Assembly (NCBI GenBank): GCA_030847615.1
Contig: JAUMIR010000004.1
Coordinates: forward strand, 273,133,501-273,197,500
Direction of reading: 5' to 3'
Source: Gambelia wislizenii
Lineage: Eukaryota > Chordata > Lepidosauria > Squamata > Crotaphytidae
Length of the DNA stretch: 64,000 nucleotides
The position numbers were made by a program, and so were the translations under genes. The notes beneath the pieces are model-generated. The model was not told where the DNA came from and ran no database searches. It was given only the letters and a program-made list of their open reading frames with translations. This document shows, in pieces, positions 44,801-54,663 of this stretch; the stretch's first letter is position 1; each line of letters begins with the position of its first letter.

Positions 44801-46480
44801 ATGGCGGCGCCCAGGCACAGACACGTGCAGGGAGAGGACCTCTCCTTGGAGGAGGAGGATTCCTCTCAGGGCCTGCCAGGGGACGGATCACAGTCCCCAG
44901 ATCAGGTGCTCCGTGGTCCCTTTGTGGGACACACGTTGAGCTTAACTGCCCAGGGGAAAGCGGAGCGCGATGGGGTCCCCGAGCAGGGGACGGACCGCGC
45001 GGAGGGGGCAGCCCGACCAGCGGCGGACCCCCCGAGACCCCGGACCCCAGAGGAGGACGCCGCATCCACAGAGGACCTCCCACCGCTGTTGGTAGGAGGT
45101 AAGGCCCTGCCACCAGAGCTGACTGCCTGGTTCGCTTTGGTGGCCAGGCAGGTGCTGGCGGCGGGCGCGGCCGTGGCGGGACCGTCGGGGGCGAGCGCGG
45201 TGGGCAGGGGGAAGGGCTCGGGCCCCATCCCCTCTGCTCAAGGGGCCGATCAGGCCAACGGCTGGGCCACTAAGAGGAGCGCGGCAGGCGCGGGGGGGAA
45301 CCGAGCGCCATTGCCGCCGAGCCGCGCTGAGCCGCAGGAACCGCGCGAGGGGGGAGATTCCCCCCCTCCGTGGAAGAGACAAAGGAAAGAGAAACATCTG
45401 GAGCCCCCCCTTAGGGTGAGCGCTCTGGAGGGAGAGGAGGTGATCCAGGAGACCCGGGAGGAGGGGGAACTCTCCTCCGAGGGGGAAAGTGGGGAGGGGG
45501 ATGAGGACGATTCTCCCCGGCTCTTCGAAAGCGCCTCTTTCTCCCTCCTGCTTAAGAAGGCCTTAAGGGCCTTGGGCCTAGAAGCAATGAATCCTAAGGA
45601 GGGGGAACCCAAACAAGGGGTCCCCGAACTCAGGGCTGCCAATAAGGCCTCAGGGAACATTCTACCTTTCCCGGATGTTCTAAGGGATGCTCTGGTGGGG
45701 GAGTGGGCGCAACCAGGCGCACCCAGAACACAACCCACTTTCGCCAAACAACTTTATTCCTTCTCTGGGGAGGTGATGGAGTTATTGAAACTCCCGGCCA
45801 TCGACGCGCCGGTGGCGGGACTGGTTTCTGGCTCGCTCTTCCCCAGAGATGGAGACGAGCATCTGAAGACACCAGATGACAAGCGCATCAAAACCTTTCT
45901 GCGCAGGTCACATGAGGCAGCTGCGCTGGCCATCAGAGCAGCGGCGTCGTCGTCAATTTTCTCAAGGGCCACCATCAGATGGTCCTAGGATCTCATGACT
46001 AATGTGCCTGAGGACGAAGTCAGGTTTCGTCAGGGCATGAATAAAATAGCGAAGGCTGCCTCCTATGTGGCAGACGCCAGCCTTGACGCACTCCGGTTCA
46101 CGTCCAGGGCGGTGGCGGCCAATGTGGCTGCCAGACGGCATCTCTGGTTGAGGAACTGGAATGCGGACAGCAAAGCCAAGTCCAACTTGGCAGGTTGCGC
46201 GTTCAATGGTAAGAAGCTATTTGGGGAAACATTAGAGGAGGTGCTGGTGGAGACTAAGGACAAGAAGAAGATGCTTCCATCTTTACCAAAAAAAGAGGAG
46301 CGCAGATTTTTTCGCCCCAACTTTCAGAATTTTCGTGGAGCAAGATTCGGTGGATTCAGACAGCAGAGAAGCAACTGGAACCCCCCCAAACAGTTTCCAA
46401 GACCAAAGTCCCAACAATTCCCCAAGGCTTCCACCAGTCAGCCCCCCAAGCAGGGAGGCAAAGGTGGACAATCTGCATGA
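44801..46480 (+). pseudogene. DIRS ORF1, gag-like protein, one in-frame stop
   Basis: I start at ATG 44801 (AAGATGGCGG, strong context) although the frame is open a little upstream. Residues 1-150 are low-complexity, rich in G, A, P and acidic residues. A middle acidic part (EEGELSSEGESGEGDEDD) is followed by LFESASFSLLLKKALRALGL. A TAG at 45986-45988 interrupts the frame. It then continues in the same frame with KIAKAASYVADASLDALRF and NVAARRHLWLRNW, and a basic, Q/F/R/G/P-rich tail to 46480. These are the usual traits of DIRS gag-like proteins, which are thought to bind nucleic acid and form particles. The end overlaps the next ORF. Whether the stop is a mutation or is read through cannot be told from one copy. 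Confidence 0.8.
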
Positions 46481-48368
46481 CTATCAAACACTTCCGGTGG
46501 GGGGCAGGCTGGCCGCGTTCGCAGGGGTCTGGCAGAATACATCATCCGATGCTTGGGTCCTCAGGACGGTGAGCCAGGGATACACAATAGATTTCTTTGC
46601 AAGACCGCCCCCCACCTTCGTTCAGTCCTGCACATCCAAGAGCGAGGACAAACAGAGATTGATGGCGGAAGCCATCAACCATCTTCTTCTAGTTCAGGTG
46701 ATAGAGGAGGTTCCACAGGAGGAGAGATTCAAGGGAACTTACTCTCTGCTGTTCCTCGTACCCAAGAAGAACAAGGATTGGAGAGCCATCCTGAATCTAC
46801 AAGGGGTCAATCGTTTCGTGGCCAGGCGCAAGTTCCGGATGGAGACTCTACGTTCAATCCTGGAAGGGATACAGGAGGGGGACTTTCTGGCCTCTTTGGA
46901 TTTACAGGAAGCTTACCTGCACATAATGATCCATCCTGCTCACCGGCGGTTTCTCAGGTTTGCCTTCAAGGAGGAACACTTTCAGTACAGAGCACTACCG
47001 TTTGGCCTGTCTTCGTCCCCCAGGGTGTTCACCAAGGTACTGGTGGCCCTAGTATCACACTTAAGGACCCAGGGCATACATGTATACCCTTATTTGGACG
47101 ACCTACTGATCAGGGCCCCTTCCGAGAGCGAGGCGAGGAGAAGCGTGTGCAGGACTCTGCAAGTCCTGGAATCCCATGGGTTCAGGGTGAACAGGGAAAA
47201 GAGTCACCTGGAGCCAGTTCAGAGGATCCAGCACTTGGGCAACATTCTGGACACCAGGGCGTACCGAGTATTTTTACCGGAGGAGAAGAGATTGAGAATT
47301 CAGGAAGCGGTCACGTCAGTGCTGGTCCAAACAAAGTCTGCTCTGATGTTTTTGTCACGACTCCTAGGGTTGATGATTGCTTGTATAGATTCAGTAGCTT
47401 GGGCCAGGTTTCACCTCAGGAAGCTACAGTGGTTTCTATTGCCTCATCAGGATCTTATCGCGATCAAGGCGCACAGGTTTCTAAGAGTCCCACCGGAGGT
47501 AAAGGAGTCCCTGAGGTGGTGGCTATCGGACAGCCTGACATTGGGCGTGCCAATAGCGGACCCCAGGAGAGTGGTAGTGACGACGGACGCGTCCCTGAGG
47601 GGCTGGGGTGCCCACTGCGGGGATCAGATGGCACAGGGTATATGGTCGGAACAGGAACGCGGCTGCAGCATCAATCTGTTGGAGCTTCGTGCAGTCAGAT
47701 TGGCCTTGATGGGATTTGTCAATCTGGTAAGGGGGACTCATGTTCTAGTCAGGACAGACAACATATCGACCAGATGTCACCTAAACAAGCAAGGAGGGAC
47801 TCGTTCTCGGGTTCTCATGGAGGAGACCGAGTTGTTGTTCCGGTGGGCGGAGACTCATCTGCTTTCAATCAAAGCAGAATATCTTCAAGGGAAACTGAAC
47901 GTGCAGGCCGACTGGTTGAGTCGACACTCCGTCAATCAGGGCGAGTGGAGCCTCAACAGTCTTGTGTTCCAGATGATAGTGTTTCGTTTCGGGATCCCTT
48001 CGATAGATTTATTTGCCTCGATGGAAAATCACAAACTGCCTCAGTATGTGTCAAGGTTTCAGACTCCGGGGGCAGTAGCATTCGATGCGCTGACGATTCC
48101 ATGGCCTCAGACGCTGTGCTATGCGTTTCCACCAACAACGCTCCTGGGGCGCGTGTTAAGGAAGATCAAACAGGAGAAGGTGGAAGTCATTCTGATTGCC
48201 CCAAATTGGCCGAGGAGGCCATGGTTTCCAGATTTGATACGACTGCAGATTCAGGAATCGTGGCCACTACCACAGTGGCCGGATCTCCTAGTTCAGGACG
48301 GCCTCATGCATCCGGATCCAGGCTGGTTACGACTGCACGCCTGGAGGTTGAGCGGGAGAGATTGTTGA
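46335..48368 (+). CDS. DIRS reverse transcriptase / RNase H / methyltransferase-like protein
   Basis: An intact 677-codon frame, overlapping ORF1 by about 145 bases in another frame; the family-like part begins near residue 48 (NLHDYQTLPVGGRLAAF). RT signatures come in order: FLVPKKNKDWRAILNL, FLASLDLQEAYLHIMIHP, LPFGLSSSPRVFTKVL and the active-site box YPYLDDLLI. RNase H follows with TTDASLRGWGAHC, INLLELRAVRLAL and VLVRTDNISTRCHLNKQGG, then LNVQADWLSR, so acidic catalytic residues are present. The last about 130 residues (SIDLFASMENHKLPQYVSR, IPWPQTLCYAFPP, VILIAPNWPRRPWFPDL) match the N6-adenine-methyltransferase-like domain typical of DIRS elements. No stop or frameshift is seen. Confidence 0.93.
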   Translation: MEQDSVDSDSREATGTPPNSFQDQSPNNSPRLPPVSPPSREAKVDNLHDYQTLPVGGRLAAFAGVWQNTSSDAWVLRTVSQGYTIDFFARPPPTFVQSCTSKSEDKQRLMAEAINHLLLVQVIEEVPQEERFKGTYSLLFLVPKKNKDWRAILNLQGVNRFVARRKFRMETLRSILEGIQEGDFLASLDLQEAYLHIMIHPAHRRFLRFAFKEEHFQYRALPFGLSSSPRVFTKVLVALVSHLRTQGIHVYPYLDDLLIRAPSESEARRSVCRTLQVLESHGFRVNREKSHLEPVQRIQHLGNILDTRAYRVFLPEEKRLRIQEAVTSVLVQTKSALMFLSRLLGLMIACIDSVAWARFHLRKLQWFLLPHQDLIAIKAHRFLRVPPEVKESLRWWLSDSLTLGVPIADPRRVVVTTDASLRGWGAHCGDQMAQGIWSEQERGCSINLLELRAVRLALMGFVNLVRGTHVLVRTDNISTRCHLNKQGGTRSRVLMEETELLFRWAETHLLSIKAEYLQGKLNVQADWLSRHSVNQGEWSLNSLVFQMIVFRFGIPSIDLFASMENHKLPQYVSRFQTPGAVAFDALTIPWPQTLCYAFPPTTLLGRVLRKIKQEKVEVILIAPNWPRRPWFPDLIRLQIQESWPLPQWPDLLVQDGLMHPDPGWLRLHAWRLSGRDC

Positions 48369-49390
48369 AACAGGGATACGAGGCGGAGGTAGTTAGTACC
48401 ATGTTGGCCTCACGTAGACCGTCTACCATCAGATTATACGAGGTCACGTGGAGGGCTTTCTGTAGATGGTGTCGAAGCAAGGGGACTAATCCCTTGAAGG
48501 CCTCGGTCCCGGTGGTTCTGTCTTTCCTTCAGTCGGGGCTGAAGAAAGGCTTAGCTGTGAGCACCCTGAAGAGGCACGTGGCCGCCCTGGGTTCTATCTT
48601 GAAGTTGACTCGGGGAAGCACGTTAGCTGCGCATCCGCACATTCGCAGGTTCTTAAAAGGAGTCTCCCAACTTCGGCCACCTGTTGTGCATAGGTTCCCG
48701 TCTTGGAAACTGAATGTGGTTCTGAAAGCGTTAGTGAGGGAACCATTCGAACCTATCAGTTCGGTGGATCTGAGTTTCCTTACTTGAAAGGTGGTTTTTC
48801 TCGTAGCCATCACGTCAGCCAGGAGAGTATCGGAGTTGGGCGCTCTGTCAGTAAGGGAGGAGTTGTGTATTTTTCAAAAGGACTCAGTTACTCTTAGGCT
48901 AGATCCGTCATTTGTACCCAAGGTCAACTCCCTGTTTCATAGGTCGCAGGAAATAGTCTTACCATCCTTCTGTCCACATCCGGTAGCGGAGTTGGAAAAG
49001 CTGTGGCATAAGCTAGATGTCAGAAGGGTTCTAAAGATGTATCTTAAGAGAACTCAGGTTTTTCGCAGGTCGGATGCCTTGTTTGTGGCCTACTCAGGTC
49101 CTAGAAAGGGTGTCAAGGTGTCTTCTTCCACGTTAGCGAGATGGCTGCGCAAGTGTATTGAGCAGGCTTACGTAGCTAGTGAATTACAGGTTCCTCAGGG
49201 TATTCTAGCGCATTCAACTCGCAGCGCGGCGACGTCGGCAGTGTTGGGGAGAACCCATTCCATTCTGGAGATCTGCAGGGCTGCTACCTGGGCTTCATCA
49301 TCCACTTTCACTAGGCACTATAGAATTGATGAATATGCGTCTGCAGATGCGGCCTTTGGGCGTAAGGTGCTGCAGCAGGTGGTTCATTAG
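48310..49390 (+). pseudogene. DIRS tyrosine recombinase, one in-frame stop
   Basis: Frame 48310-49390 overlaps the end of the RT ORF. The N-terminal SAM-like core-binding half reads SRRPSTIRLYEVTWRAFCRW and LAVSTLKRHVAALGSI. A TGA at 48785-48787 interrupts the frame just before the catalytic domain. Downstream, the catalytic residues of the tyrosine-recombinase family are visible: R in ITSARRVSELGAL, the H-x-x-R pair in GILAHSTRSAATS, and the nucleophilic Y in TFTRHYRIDEY. The enzyme would integrate the circular DNA form without an integrase. The single stop separates the two halves; all the rest is open to 49390. Confidence 0.9.
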
Positions 49391-49445
49391 TTTTTTGTTC
49401 TTCAGAGTTTTCCCCCCCTTCTTTTTTCGGACCGCTGTTTTACGT

Positions 49446-49541
49446 CCCATACAAGGAATCCCTCCCCAGGCTGCTGTAAAACGGAACATTGGTACTCACC
49501 GTGAAGGTTCCTTTTCAGCAGCCATGGGGAGGGAATCCTTA
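49446..49541 (+). repeat. DIRS internal complementary region
   Basis: 49446-49476 is the complement of the left terminus (CAAGGAATCCCTCCCCAGGC). From 49477 to 49541 the sequence is the complement of the right terminus (GGAACATTGGTACTCACCG, AAGGTTCCTTTTCAGCAG). It acts in this family as the template that restores the ends during replication. It lies directly behind the recombinase stop codon. Confidence 0.9.
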
Positions 49542-49650
49542 CCCACCCAAAAAAAAAAAAAAAAGGGAAAGTGAAGGGCGTTTTGTTCTTCGGGTTCGTT
49601 TAGTTAGTTTTTTACGTCATGTGTGTTTGTCTGGAGCTGTTCTAATTTCT

Positions 49651-49818
49651 CTGGGGAGGATGGGGTTGGCTCCTCCTCCTGGCAGGGGTGGTCTCTTGTT
49701 TCTTTGTTTCAGATATCCTGCCTATGATTGGTTGGAGGCGGAGCCAATACCCATACAAGGATTCCCTCCCCATGGCTGCTGAAAAGGAACCTTCACGGTG
49801 AGTACCAATGTTCCGTTT
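49651..49818 (+). repeat. DIRS right inverted terminal repeat
   Basis: It starts CTGGGGAGGATGGGGTTGG and runs to GAGTACCAATGTTCCGTTT. It extends about 30 bases beyond the part shared with the left repeat; those bases are matched in the internal complementary region. Confidence 0.9.
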
Positions 49819-50857
49819 ACATGTACATCGGGTCGAGTATGTGGTTTTCGGAAGGGGGGCCACCTTTTATCCCTCAACCTGCGGGACTTCCAGTCCTGCA
49901 GTTTGTGCCGGTTTTTAAAAAAGTCACTGGAGGATTCGGAAAATCAGAAATGTAAACAGCCTGGGACAAAATATCTCGGTACTAGGGATGACCAGAAATG
50001 CTGACTGGGGTCGGGTTTAGAGAACAGGGACCAGAAAAGGAAGGGTCAGTCACCCGTTCAACAGATCCAGCCTCACCAGCTGAAAACAAAGGCATCCCTT
50101 CCAGCTGCACGAAGATTGATGTGTGTGTGTGTGTGCGTGCGCGCGTGTACTCAATAACCTTTTTAAATGGATTTCTACACTGCATGCTACAGAGAGATCG
50201 TGGTGGGCAGAGGGTCGCCCATTCATCCCCTGCCTTGGTCACCTCCCTGGATCTGAACGGGCACAGTAAAATATTCCAGCCTCTGAGCGAATGAACACCC
50301 CTTAAATTCCCCCTCTCTGTGTCTGTGTCTCTCAAAATGCCTGTCTGTAGCTGGCTTGAAACCTGAACTCTGCAGCTAATCTCTGCTGTAAGGGTTAACA
50401 TTTTAAAGAGGCAAGGGGAATATGAAGCCTCTCCCCTCACTCGGCTTGATTTCAAATGGAAAGCATTCATTCCTGCGTCTGAGCGAAAGATCTCAGTCTG
50501 GATCTTTCAAAATGCTTTCTGCCTCTTCTTAAAGGGTTAACATTTTAAAGAAGGAAGGGGAATAACAAACCTCTGCCCCCCTCTCCCCCCCAGCCAGCCA
50601 ATAGCATTGCTCGTGGCGCAGAACTCTAAAGGAAGTGCATCACCGAGGTTGTGAAAACACGAGTAATCACATCCTTGATTGACAGCCAAAAAAAAAACCC
50701 CTAAAAAAACCCGGAACTTTGGACGTGTAAATATCAGTCACAGGACCACCCGGGATATCCAGATCAGTGACACAAATCGTATAAACAGCGAGGGACAGAT
50801 TCGTGATAACAAAATCACGGTAAGCACCGCGACAATTTCTGTCGTGTAACTGGCACC

Positions 50858-51348
50858 CAAGAGATCTCTAAATCAACAAAGTGATCCTATGGTTGATCTC
50901 CAGCATATCTAACTGGCAGGACAGAAGGGAGGAATGGCTTGTTGCTGTTTCAAAAAACACCTCCCTCCCATTCCTTGTAATGGGAAGAAAATTCTTCATG
51001 CCAGCTGCAGGTCTAGAATAAAATTTTCCAGTGAACTGAAGGTGTTATATTGGAGGTTTAGAGGTCTGGGATCTTTTGAATCCCAAATCTCCTCTCCTCT
51101 ACCCAGGTCATCATGCTCCTGCTTTTCTTCTCACCTTTCTCTGAGTATAGAGATATGAGATCAGTGGATCTCTCCAGAAGAACAGGAAGAAGGGACCTAA
51201 ATTCATCTTTCCCCTTCCAGGGTTGGATCTCTCACAGGGAAAGACTGGCTGTTTCCTGTGGCCATGAGAACACTGCCCCAGGGACCTAGGAACCAACACA
51301 GTGAATGATAGTTTCTTTCCTTTAGTTTCTAGCTCAGTTTGAATCCTT
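50858..51348. other. Stretch with no recognised feature
   Basis: No gene or repeat family recognised. Confidence 0.4.
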
Positions 51349-51585
51349 AGGCCCTTCCATGCTACACAGTTACAGCACTATGATTCCACTTTAAACGTCA
51401 TGGTTCCATCCTGTGGAATACTGGTTTTCAGTTTAGGGAGGGGTATTTAGAATTCTTAGACACAGAAATCTAGTGCCCTAGCAAACTAAAAATGTCAGGG
51501 TTCCATAGGATGCAGCCAAATCTGTTAAAGTGGAATGATAGTGGTACAACTGTGCCATGTGAAAAGCCCCCTGGTTTTTGAAAAT
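51349..51585. mobile_element. Palindromic MITE (second copy of the 2589-2810 family)
   Basis: The left arm has TTCCATGCTACACAGTTAC and CACTATGATTCCACTTTA; the right arm TTAAAGTGGAATGATAGTGG and ACTGTGCCATGTGAAAAGCC. The interior shares ATTTAGAATTCTTAG with the first copy. Confidence 0.7.
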
Positions 51586-51607
51586 GAGTCCAAACAAGAG
51601 AGCTGAC

Positions 51608-52035
51608 TACAGTTGCCCCTCCACATTTGTGGGGGTTAGGGGCACAGGACCCCTATAAAAGTGAAAAAATGTGAATATCTTAAGCCCCCACCTTAAGATT
51701 GATGATACAGACTCCTTTCCTGCCAACAGCTCCCAGAACTCAACTCTCTTTTCTACCTTCCACCACAAACACCCCATCCGTGTTCCCAAGTCCCAATCCA
51801 CTCTCGTGCCACTCCTTCACTCCTTTTCCACCTTTCACTAAGATGTCCCATCAGGGTTTACAGCACTAATCCGTCTTAGTGGAAGATGGGAAAAGAAGTG
51901 AAGGAGTGGTGTGTTGGCAGGGGAGGATACAGAGAGGAAGAGGGGAAGCAGAAGGTGTGGGGCAAAGAAGTGGAGCCGGTTAAGCAAATAATCAAATTTG
52001 CAAAAGAGAAACCCACAAATGTAGAGGGCTGATTA
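51608..52035. mobile_element. Pogo/Tigger-like element flanked by TA, about 425 bp
   Basis: The left end CAGTTGCCCCTCCACATTTG and the right end, reversed, ATCAGCCCTCTACATTTGTG form a terminal inverted repeat between TA dinucleotides at 51608-51609 and 52034-52035. The interior differs from the two shorter members, so it is a separate subfamily. Non-coding. Confidence 0.75.
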
Positions 52036-52390
52036 TAAATCTGTTCTTACCAAATTTCTTATTAAAGCAAATTGTTTTGACAAGAACCCAGATAAATATT
52101 TTGCCTTTTACAAAATGTGACTTGTAAAGCTGTGGATCCATCAGTCTGATTATCTTCTGCTGCTCCTTGCTACAGGCACTGCAGGAAATAGAATATTTGT
52201 TCTTGTTGTAAATTTCATTCTTTAAAAATTCTGTGGAACATCTATATACTAAAACTTTTGAGTTCCAATACTCTTATTGTGCTAGTCTGTATCACAGGTA
52301 GTTTGTTGATGCAAGGTAATGTTCTAAATTTGAGGAGTGAGTTGAATCACTTATTCAAAGCTTTCCTTAACAAGCAATTCCAGGATAGTC
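52036..52390. other. Stretch with no recognised feature
   Basis: AT-rich; nothing recognised. Confidence 0.4.
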
Positions 52391-52782
52391 TAGTGGTTCT
52401 TAACCTGGGGTCCCGGGACTCCCAGGGGTCCACGATATCTTCACAGGGGGTCTGCGAAGGCTTGAAGGTTGCTGGGCCCACCTCCTCCCTGCAGTGGAGC
52501 AACCACATGACAGGAGCCAAAGAAAAGATTGGCTGGCTGGCTTGGCCTGAGTGTTGCTATTCAATGCTCTCCAGCCACAAACTTGCAGGAAGAAGCAGGT
52601 TAAAAGTCTTCCCTCCCCCTCCAGTGCCTGTGAGGGAAGGTTTCATGATTGGTGTAATTGTATTATTATTATCAGACATTATTGTTGTTGTTGTTTGACA
52701 TTTTGAGTTAAATCTTGGGGGTCTGCGGCAACAAAAGATATTTAAAGGGGGTCCCTGGTAATGAAAAGGTTAAGAACCACTG
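52391..52782. mobile_element. Short hAT-like element, better-preserved copy
   Basis: The left end TAGTGGTTCTTAACCTGGGG and the right end, reversed, CAGTGGTTCTTAACCTTTTC form a clear inverted repeat. The interior (CAGGGGGTCTGCGAAGGC, TTGCAGGAAGAAGCAGG, TTTAAAGGGGGTCCCTGG) parallels 9245-9585. An open frame at 52258-52698 overlaps it but shows no domain. Confidence 0.8.
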
Positions 52783-53103
52783 TTCTATTCAGTTGTATAG
52801 GCTAGTTGTTTTTGGCTTAATATCACTGAAGCAGTAATCTATTGTGATTGTGCCATTTCAGTGTACATTTGAGAGTTGGTACAAAAACTTTCTTCTTGGT
52901 GGAATATTGTGTGAAGTTGAAGGCCAAACTTAGCTCCTTCACTCTGACATTTTGTATTCTATGTTCAGCATTTGTTCTTTGTTTCTCTTTTTGTCCTGTC
53001 AACCCCCTTTTAAACTCTGAAGACACAGATTTATTGCCTGAAAGAGTTTAGTCAGGCTACCAGAGAATTAGTGCTACTGTAGCAAAACTAAGGATGCAAC
53101 ACA

Positions 53104-53724
53104 GAGGGCCCATCTATACAAGGGAATAAAGTGTGGATTGAAGCGCAGTAACACCAGTTCACAGCAGCTTTCATTTGTCTCCATGTTTTTTCCCAAGATT
53201 GCTGGTGTGCAAAGCTATCTGTGTTTGCTGTTCAAATGGGCATACCAGCAAATCAAGATGGTGGGTGTGAGTGAATTACTCTCCCCATGTTGTTGCCACC
53301 AAATAGTATTTTTTTTAAAAAAAACCCTAAATCCAAGGTGCAGAAGAATGATCTTGTGCTTAAATGAACAAAAACAACAACAAGAAAGGCTGTTTTGTTG
53401 CCTTCGCACATGATTGCTACGTTGAAAATCTAACATGGCAGTTCTGGGTGTTGCCTTGTTAGCAAGCTCCGCCACCTGTGCATCAGCTAACCACTTCAGG
53501 AACGTGCTGCAATTCAGTTCAGTTGTCCTAACAAGTGGAGGTGCACATTTCCTTCCCAGTTTTTAAAAAACTCAGGAAAACTCCCGAAGTCTTGAAATGC
53601 ATAGGTTTTGCGGGGTTTGGCTCCCTCCTTCTGAATACCATGATTCAACGTGGGATCTCATTAAGATAGGTGGAATTCCCCACAAATTCCATGAAGATTT
53701 TTTTCACTGTATAGACAACCCCAG
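53104..53724 (-). mobile_element. About 600-bp MITE, copy C
   Basis: The left end is GAGGGCCCATCTATACAAGG and the right end CTGTATAGACAACCCCAG. Markers shared with copy D are GTGTGGATTGAAGCGCAG, TTTCATTTGTCTCCATG and TGAAAATCTAACATGGCAG. The last one is the reverse complement of the ATGTTAGATTTTCG block in copies A and B, so C and D lie in the opposite orientation. Confidence 0.7.
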
Positions 53725-54424
53725 AGTAAATTTTAAGTTTGGAGTTAGCAACTTCATCTACAATTACACTGGATTCCAGCCATGCTCATGATGTCATTTC
53801 TTCTACGGCTTAGACGAGGAACATTCAGTATCATCTATCTGCCTAAATGCTGCAGAGTCATTCTTCCTCTCCAGATCACCACTGTGAAAACCAGCCCTTC
53901 TTCTCTTTCTTTCCCTCTCTCTCTGTGCAGCCTGTTTCAAAGGAAAATTGTGTGGGGAGGGGTGGTGTTGCCATGCCATCAGATTTTGATGGTGACATGA
54001 GGTCATCAAGGAATCACAAAAGAATAAGTGTAGCTGGACACATACAGCCTGCAGTGCCCATGTCCCCCCAACAACTGGCTAAACCAGTTGGTGGTGGGGA
54101 TTTAAAAACAACAACAATGTTTTTGTGCATTTTACTTTCTGCTTCTCCTCCCCCCCCCCCCGAAGTCTGATGGTTAATTGAAATAATTTCAATCACCTTG
54201 CAGCTGTGGCTTTCAGATTGGGATTTATTGAGGTTTATCCTCAGATAAGCAACAAGATCAGTTGTGTATTAAAAGCTGCCAGCACAGAAAGAAATAGAAA
54301 GCCTTTATATTTTTCTGGGGCAAAAATATAATAGGTAGATGGTAAAAGCATAAGCAGTTGCCCATCATTTCCTTGTCCTCTTGCAGAATTGAGGAAAGCT
54401 AATGGAAATCTGTTGACATGTTAT
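53725..54424. other. Stretch with no recognised feature
   Basis: The frame at 53847-54170 shows no domain. A C run at about 54150-54162 is present. Confidence 0.35.
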
Positions 54425-54663
54425 GTTTTAGGTCTCCATTTGTTCTGCTCCTGTCTCCATAAGATCCAACTACAGGTTACATTTAAAATGTAGGATATGC
54501 AACTGCTGCTATGCAGATGATGCCCAACTCTGTTATTCCTTTCCACCTCATTCTGTGCAAGTTGTTTTGGTCCTAAACCAGTGACAGTCATCAGTCGTGG
54601 ACTGGAGGAAGGCAAACAAATTGAAACTTAATCCAGACAAGACAGAGGTGCTGCACCTATTCC
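54425..54663 (+). mobile_element. L2-type LINE reverse transcriptase, part 1
   Basis: One frame reads CYADDAQLCYSFPP, the RT active-site block of L2 elements, then an in-frame stop and VVDWRKANKLKLNPDKTEVL. The element is cut at about 54663 by MITE copy D and resumes at about 55324. Confidence 0.8.

Larger units (their letters stand above)
44594..49818 (+). mobile_element. DIRS-type tyrosine-recombinase retrotransposon, nearly intact (5.2 kb)
   Basis: The left terminal repeat (44594-44729) and right terminal repeat (49651-49818) are inverted, and more than 100 bases look identical by eye. An internal complementary region (49446-49541) joins the complement of the left end (to about 49476) to the complement of the right end (from about 49477). 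This split-repeat layout is diagnostic of DIRS elements, which integrate by tyrosine recombinase and make no target duplication. ORF order is gag-like, then RT/RNase H/methyltransferase-like, then recombinase, all on + and overlapping. The outer ends share GTTT (right ...CCGTTT, left GTTTTCC), fitting recombination over a short common core. High repeat identity and only two premature stops suggest a recent insertion. Confidence 0.92.
44539..50857. mobile_element. DNA-transposon-like element interrupted by the DIRS insertion
   Basis: The left end GGTGCTGTTTACACGA (44539-44554) and the right end TCGTGTAACTGGCACC (50842-50857) are imperfect inverted repeats outside the DIRS element. The next bases are CAA on both outer sides (44536-44538 and 50858-50860), a possible 3-bp target duplication. 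Without the DIRS insert the element would be about 1.1 kb. Its right part (49819-50857) has no ORF with a recognisable transposase. Superfamily not assigned. Confidence 0.5.

Noticed and set aside
44796..45872. Several minus-strand frames opposite the DIRS gag-like ORF
   Set aside because: Shadow frames of GC-rich coding sequence; no domain and wrong strand for the element.
46553..48300. Upstream part of a long frame that ends at 48787
   Set aside because: Before about 48300 it is an alternative-frame shadow of the reverse transcriptase ORF; only the end is recombinase.
52258..52698. 146-codon plus-strand frame
   Set aside because: It overlaps the short hAT-like element and has no recognisable domain.
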